A program made the position numbers and the translations under genes. Below are positions 6,219 through 6,791 of a DNA stretch of 6,791 nucleotides, one piece after another. How positions within the stretch are numbered: the first letter of the stretch is position 1; each line of letters starts with the position of its first letter. Source of the DNA: Kiritimatiellia bacterium (GTDB lineage: Bacteria; Verrucomicrobiota; Kiritimatiellia; RFP12; UBA1067); contig JAGBXE010000074.1 of the NCBI GenBank assembly GCA_017629455.1, positions 1 to 6,791 of the forward strand, written 5' to 3'. A model generated the notes under the pieces. That model made no database searches. It was not told the origin of the DNA and saw nothing but the letters and a program-made list of their open reading frames with translations.

Positions 6219-6518
6219 ATGTGCATGCTTGATGAGATACGTGCGAAACGTGATGAGATATACGCTATCGCAAGGGCACACAAAGCCGAAAAGCTTTGGG
6301 TGTTCGGTTCGTGTGCACGTAAAGAGGAAACGCCGGAAAGTGACGTTGATTTTTTGGTGAAATGGGAGCCTGACGGTTATAGTTGGCGTAATGAATGCGC
6401 GATGTCGGCTGCCTATGAGAAATTGCTTGGTACTCGAGTCGATTTAGTTTCTTCGCGAGTACTTCCTCAGTCGCTTGGCTTTGCCAATCGTGTTTGTAAG
6501 GAGGCGGTGCCTGTATGA
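6219..6518 (+). CDS. mntA: MNT-type nucleotidyltransferase antitoxin (MntA-like)
   Basis: A 99-residue minimal nucleotidyltransferase. The signature GSX10DXD is exact: Gly30-Ser31, ten residues, Asp42-Val-Asp44 (FGSCARKEETPESDVDFLV), and the third metal-binding acid is Asp75 (RVDLV). All catalytic positions are present, so it is probably active. Characterised MntA antitoxins transfer AMP from ATP to a tyrosine of the partner HEPN toxin and silence it. The ATG at 6219 is the first in-frame start after a stop at 6204; Met3 (6225) is an alternative. Its ribosome site is weak: AAGGA at 6199-6203 is 15 nt away. It overlaps the HEPN gene by 4 nt (ATGA), the normal layout of these pairs. A host-function MNT protein is possible but less likely given the partner. 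Confidence 0.9.
   Translation: MCMLDEIRAKRDEIYAIARAHKAEKLWVFGSCARKEETPESDVDFLVKWEPDGYSWRNECAMSAAYEKLLGTRVDLVSSRVLPQSLGFANRVCKEAVPV
6498..6504 (+). promoter_or_regulatory. Strong ribosome binding site of the HEPN gene
   Basis: AAGGAGG, a full anti-Shine-Dalgarno complement, sits inside the 3' end of the MNT gene 10 nt before the ATG at 6515. It fixes that start and allows translation independent of, or coupled to, MNT translation. Confidence 0.85.
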
Positions 6519-6791
6519 CCGATCCCACGCTTTATCGTGATGATTCTCGGGTTCGCCATATTTTAGGAGCGATAGAACGGATTATAGAGGTTGGCGCGGA
6601 TATGAGCCGCGATCAATTGCGGCAAAATGAAGCTAAAACCGAAAGCATTCTTTTTAATTTCATGATAATGGGAGAGGCTGCAAACAACATATCTCGTGAG
6701 TTCGCCTCTAAAAACCCTGAAATAGATTGGAAAGGTATTGCGGGTGTCCGGCACAAAGTAGTGCATGACTATGCGGATATTGATTACGACA
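6515..6791 (+). CDS. hepT: HEPN-domain ribonuclease toxin (HepT/DUF86 family), 3' end missing
   Basis: The frame from ATG 6515 is open to the window edge, giving 92 codons; family members are usually about 110-140 residues, so the helical C-terminus is cut off. The region is mainly alpha-helical in character (LGAIERIIEVG early, a central FNFMIMGEAANNIS helix) and ends with IAGVRHKVVHDYADID. That holds the HEPN signature RX4HXY: Arg79, His84 (predicted RNase residues) and Tyr86, the residue AMPylated by MntA in studied pairs. The second position is His80 where Asn or Asp is commoner. It overlaps the MNT gene by 4 nt and has a strong ribosome site. Known HepT proteins are RNases that arrest growth when not modified; that role here is inferred from family and context. 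Absence of a stop before 6791 was checked by reading the codons. Confidence 0.9.
   Translation, partial: MTDPTLYRDDSRVRHILGAIERIIEVGADMSRDQLRQNEAKTESILFNFMIMGEAANNISREFASKNPEIDWKGIAGVRHKVVHDYADIDYD

Noticed and set aside
6203..6232. A nine-codon frame (MNYYLYVHA) overlapping the MNT start, possible leader peptide
   Set aside because: Its ATG overlaps the only Shine-Dalgarno-like bases and nothing suggests attenuation; most likely chance.
6563..6766. A 67-codon minus-strand open frame
   Set aside because: It is opposite the HEPN gene, whose frame has the RX4HXY motif, a strong ribosome site and the expected overlap with MNT.
1..6791. CRISPR array, insertion sequence, prophage or attachment site next to the tRNA
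   Set aside because: No regularly spaced repeats, transposase, integrase or duplicated tRNA end is visible in the window.

Overview
The window reads as bacterial chromosome of moderate G+C. The SecY sequence, Shine-Dalgarno sites and sigma70-type promoters fit a Gram-negative bacterium. A large exported DUF3857/transglutaminase protein makes a Verrucomicrobiota/Kiritimatiellota-like (PVC) or similar source plausible. That placement is an impression from the proteins, not a computed result.

Layout, left to right. (1) The 3' 238 codons of a classical short-chain dehydrogenase/reductase (+) enter from the left edge. (2) This gene converges on a 1205-residue exported protein (-). The two genes are separated by a 15-bp hairpin that also covers the last codons of the large gene. 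The large protein carries two consecutive DUF3857-transglutaminase units. The first has an intact Cys-His-Asp triad; the second has lost the Cys and the Asp. (3) Only 15 nt upstream of that gene's ATG, on the same strand, lies tRNA-Tyr(GTA) with an encoded CCA. Its clear promoter is probably the promoter of the large gene as well. (4) Back to back with that promoter is a very similar one driving a stand-alone secY (+), which ends in a strong intrinsic terminator. (5) After about 220 bp of non-coding DNA with hairpins, an inverted repeat and an extended -10 promoter comes an MNT nucleotidyltransferase gene. It overlaps by 4 nt a HEPN (HepT/DUF86) gene that runs off the right edge. This is a type VII-like MntA/HepT toxin-antitoxin module.

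How the parts relate. tRNA-Tyr and secY, both translation/secretion housekeeping genes, share a divergent control region with matching -35, extended -10 and discriminator sequences, so they may respond together to growth rate. The secreted transglutaminase-like protein appears to depend on transcription through the tRNA. The MNT/HEPN pair is an independent accessory module of a known type. I see no CRISPR array, insertion sequence, prophage or clearly new defence system. The most unusual items are the half-dead tandem transglutaminase and its tRNA-linked expression.
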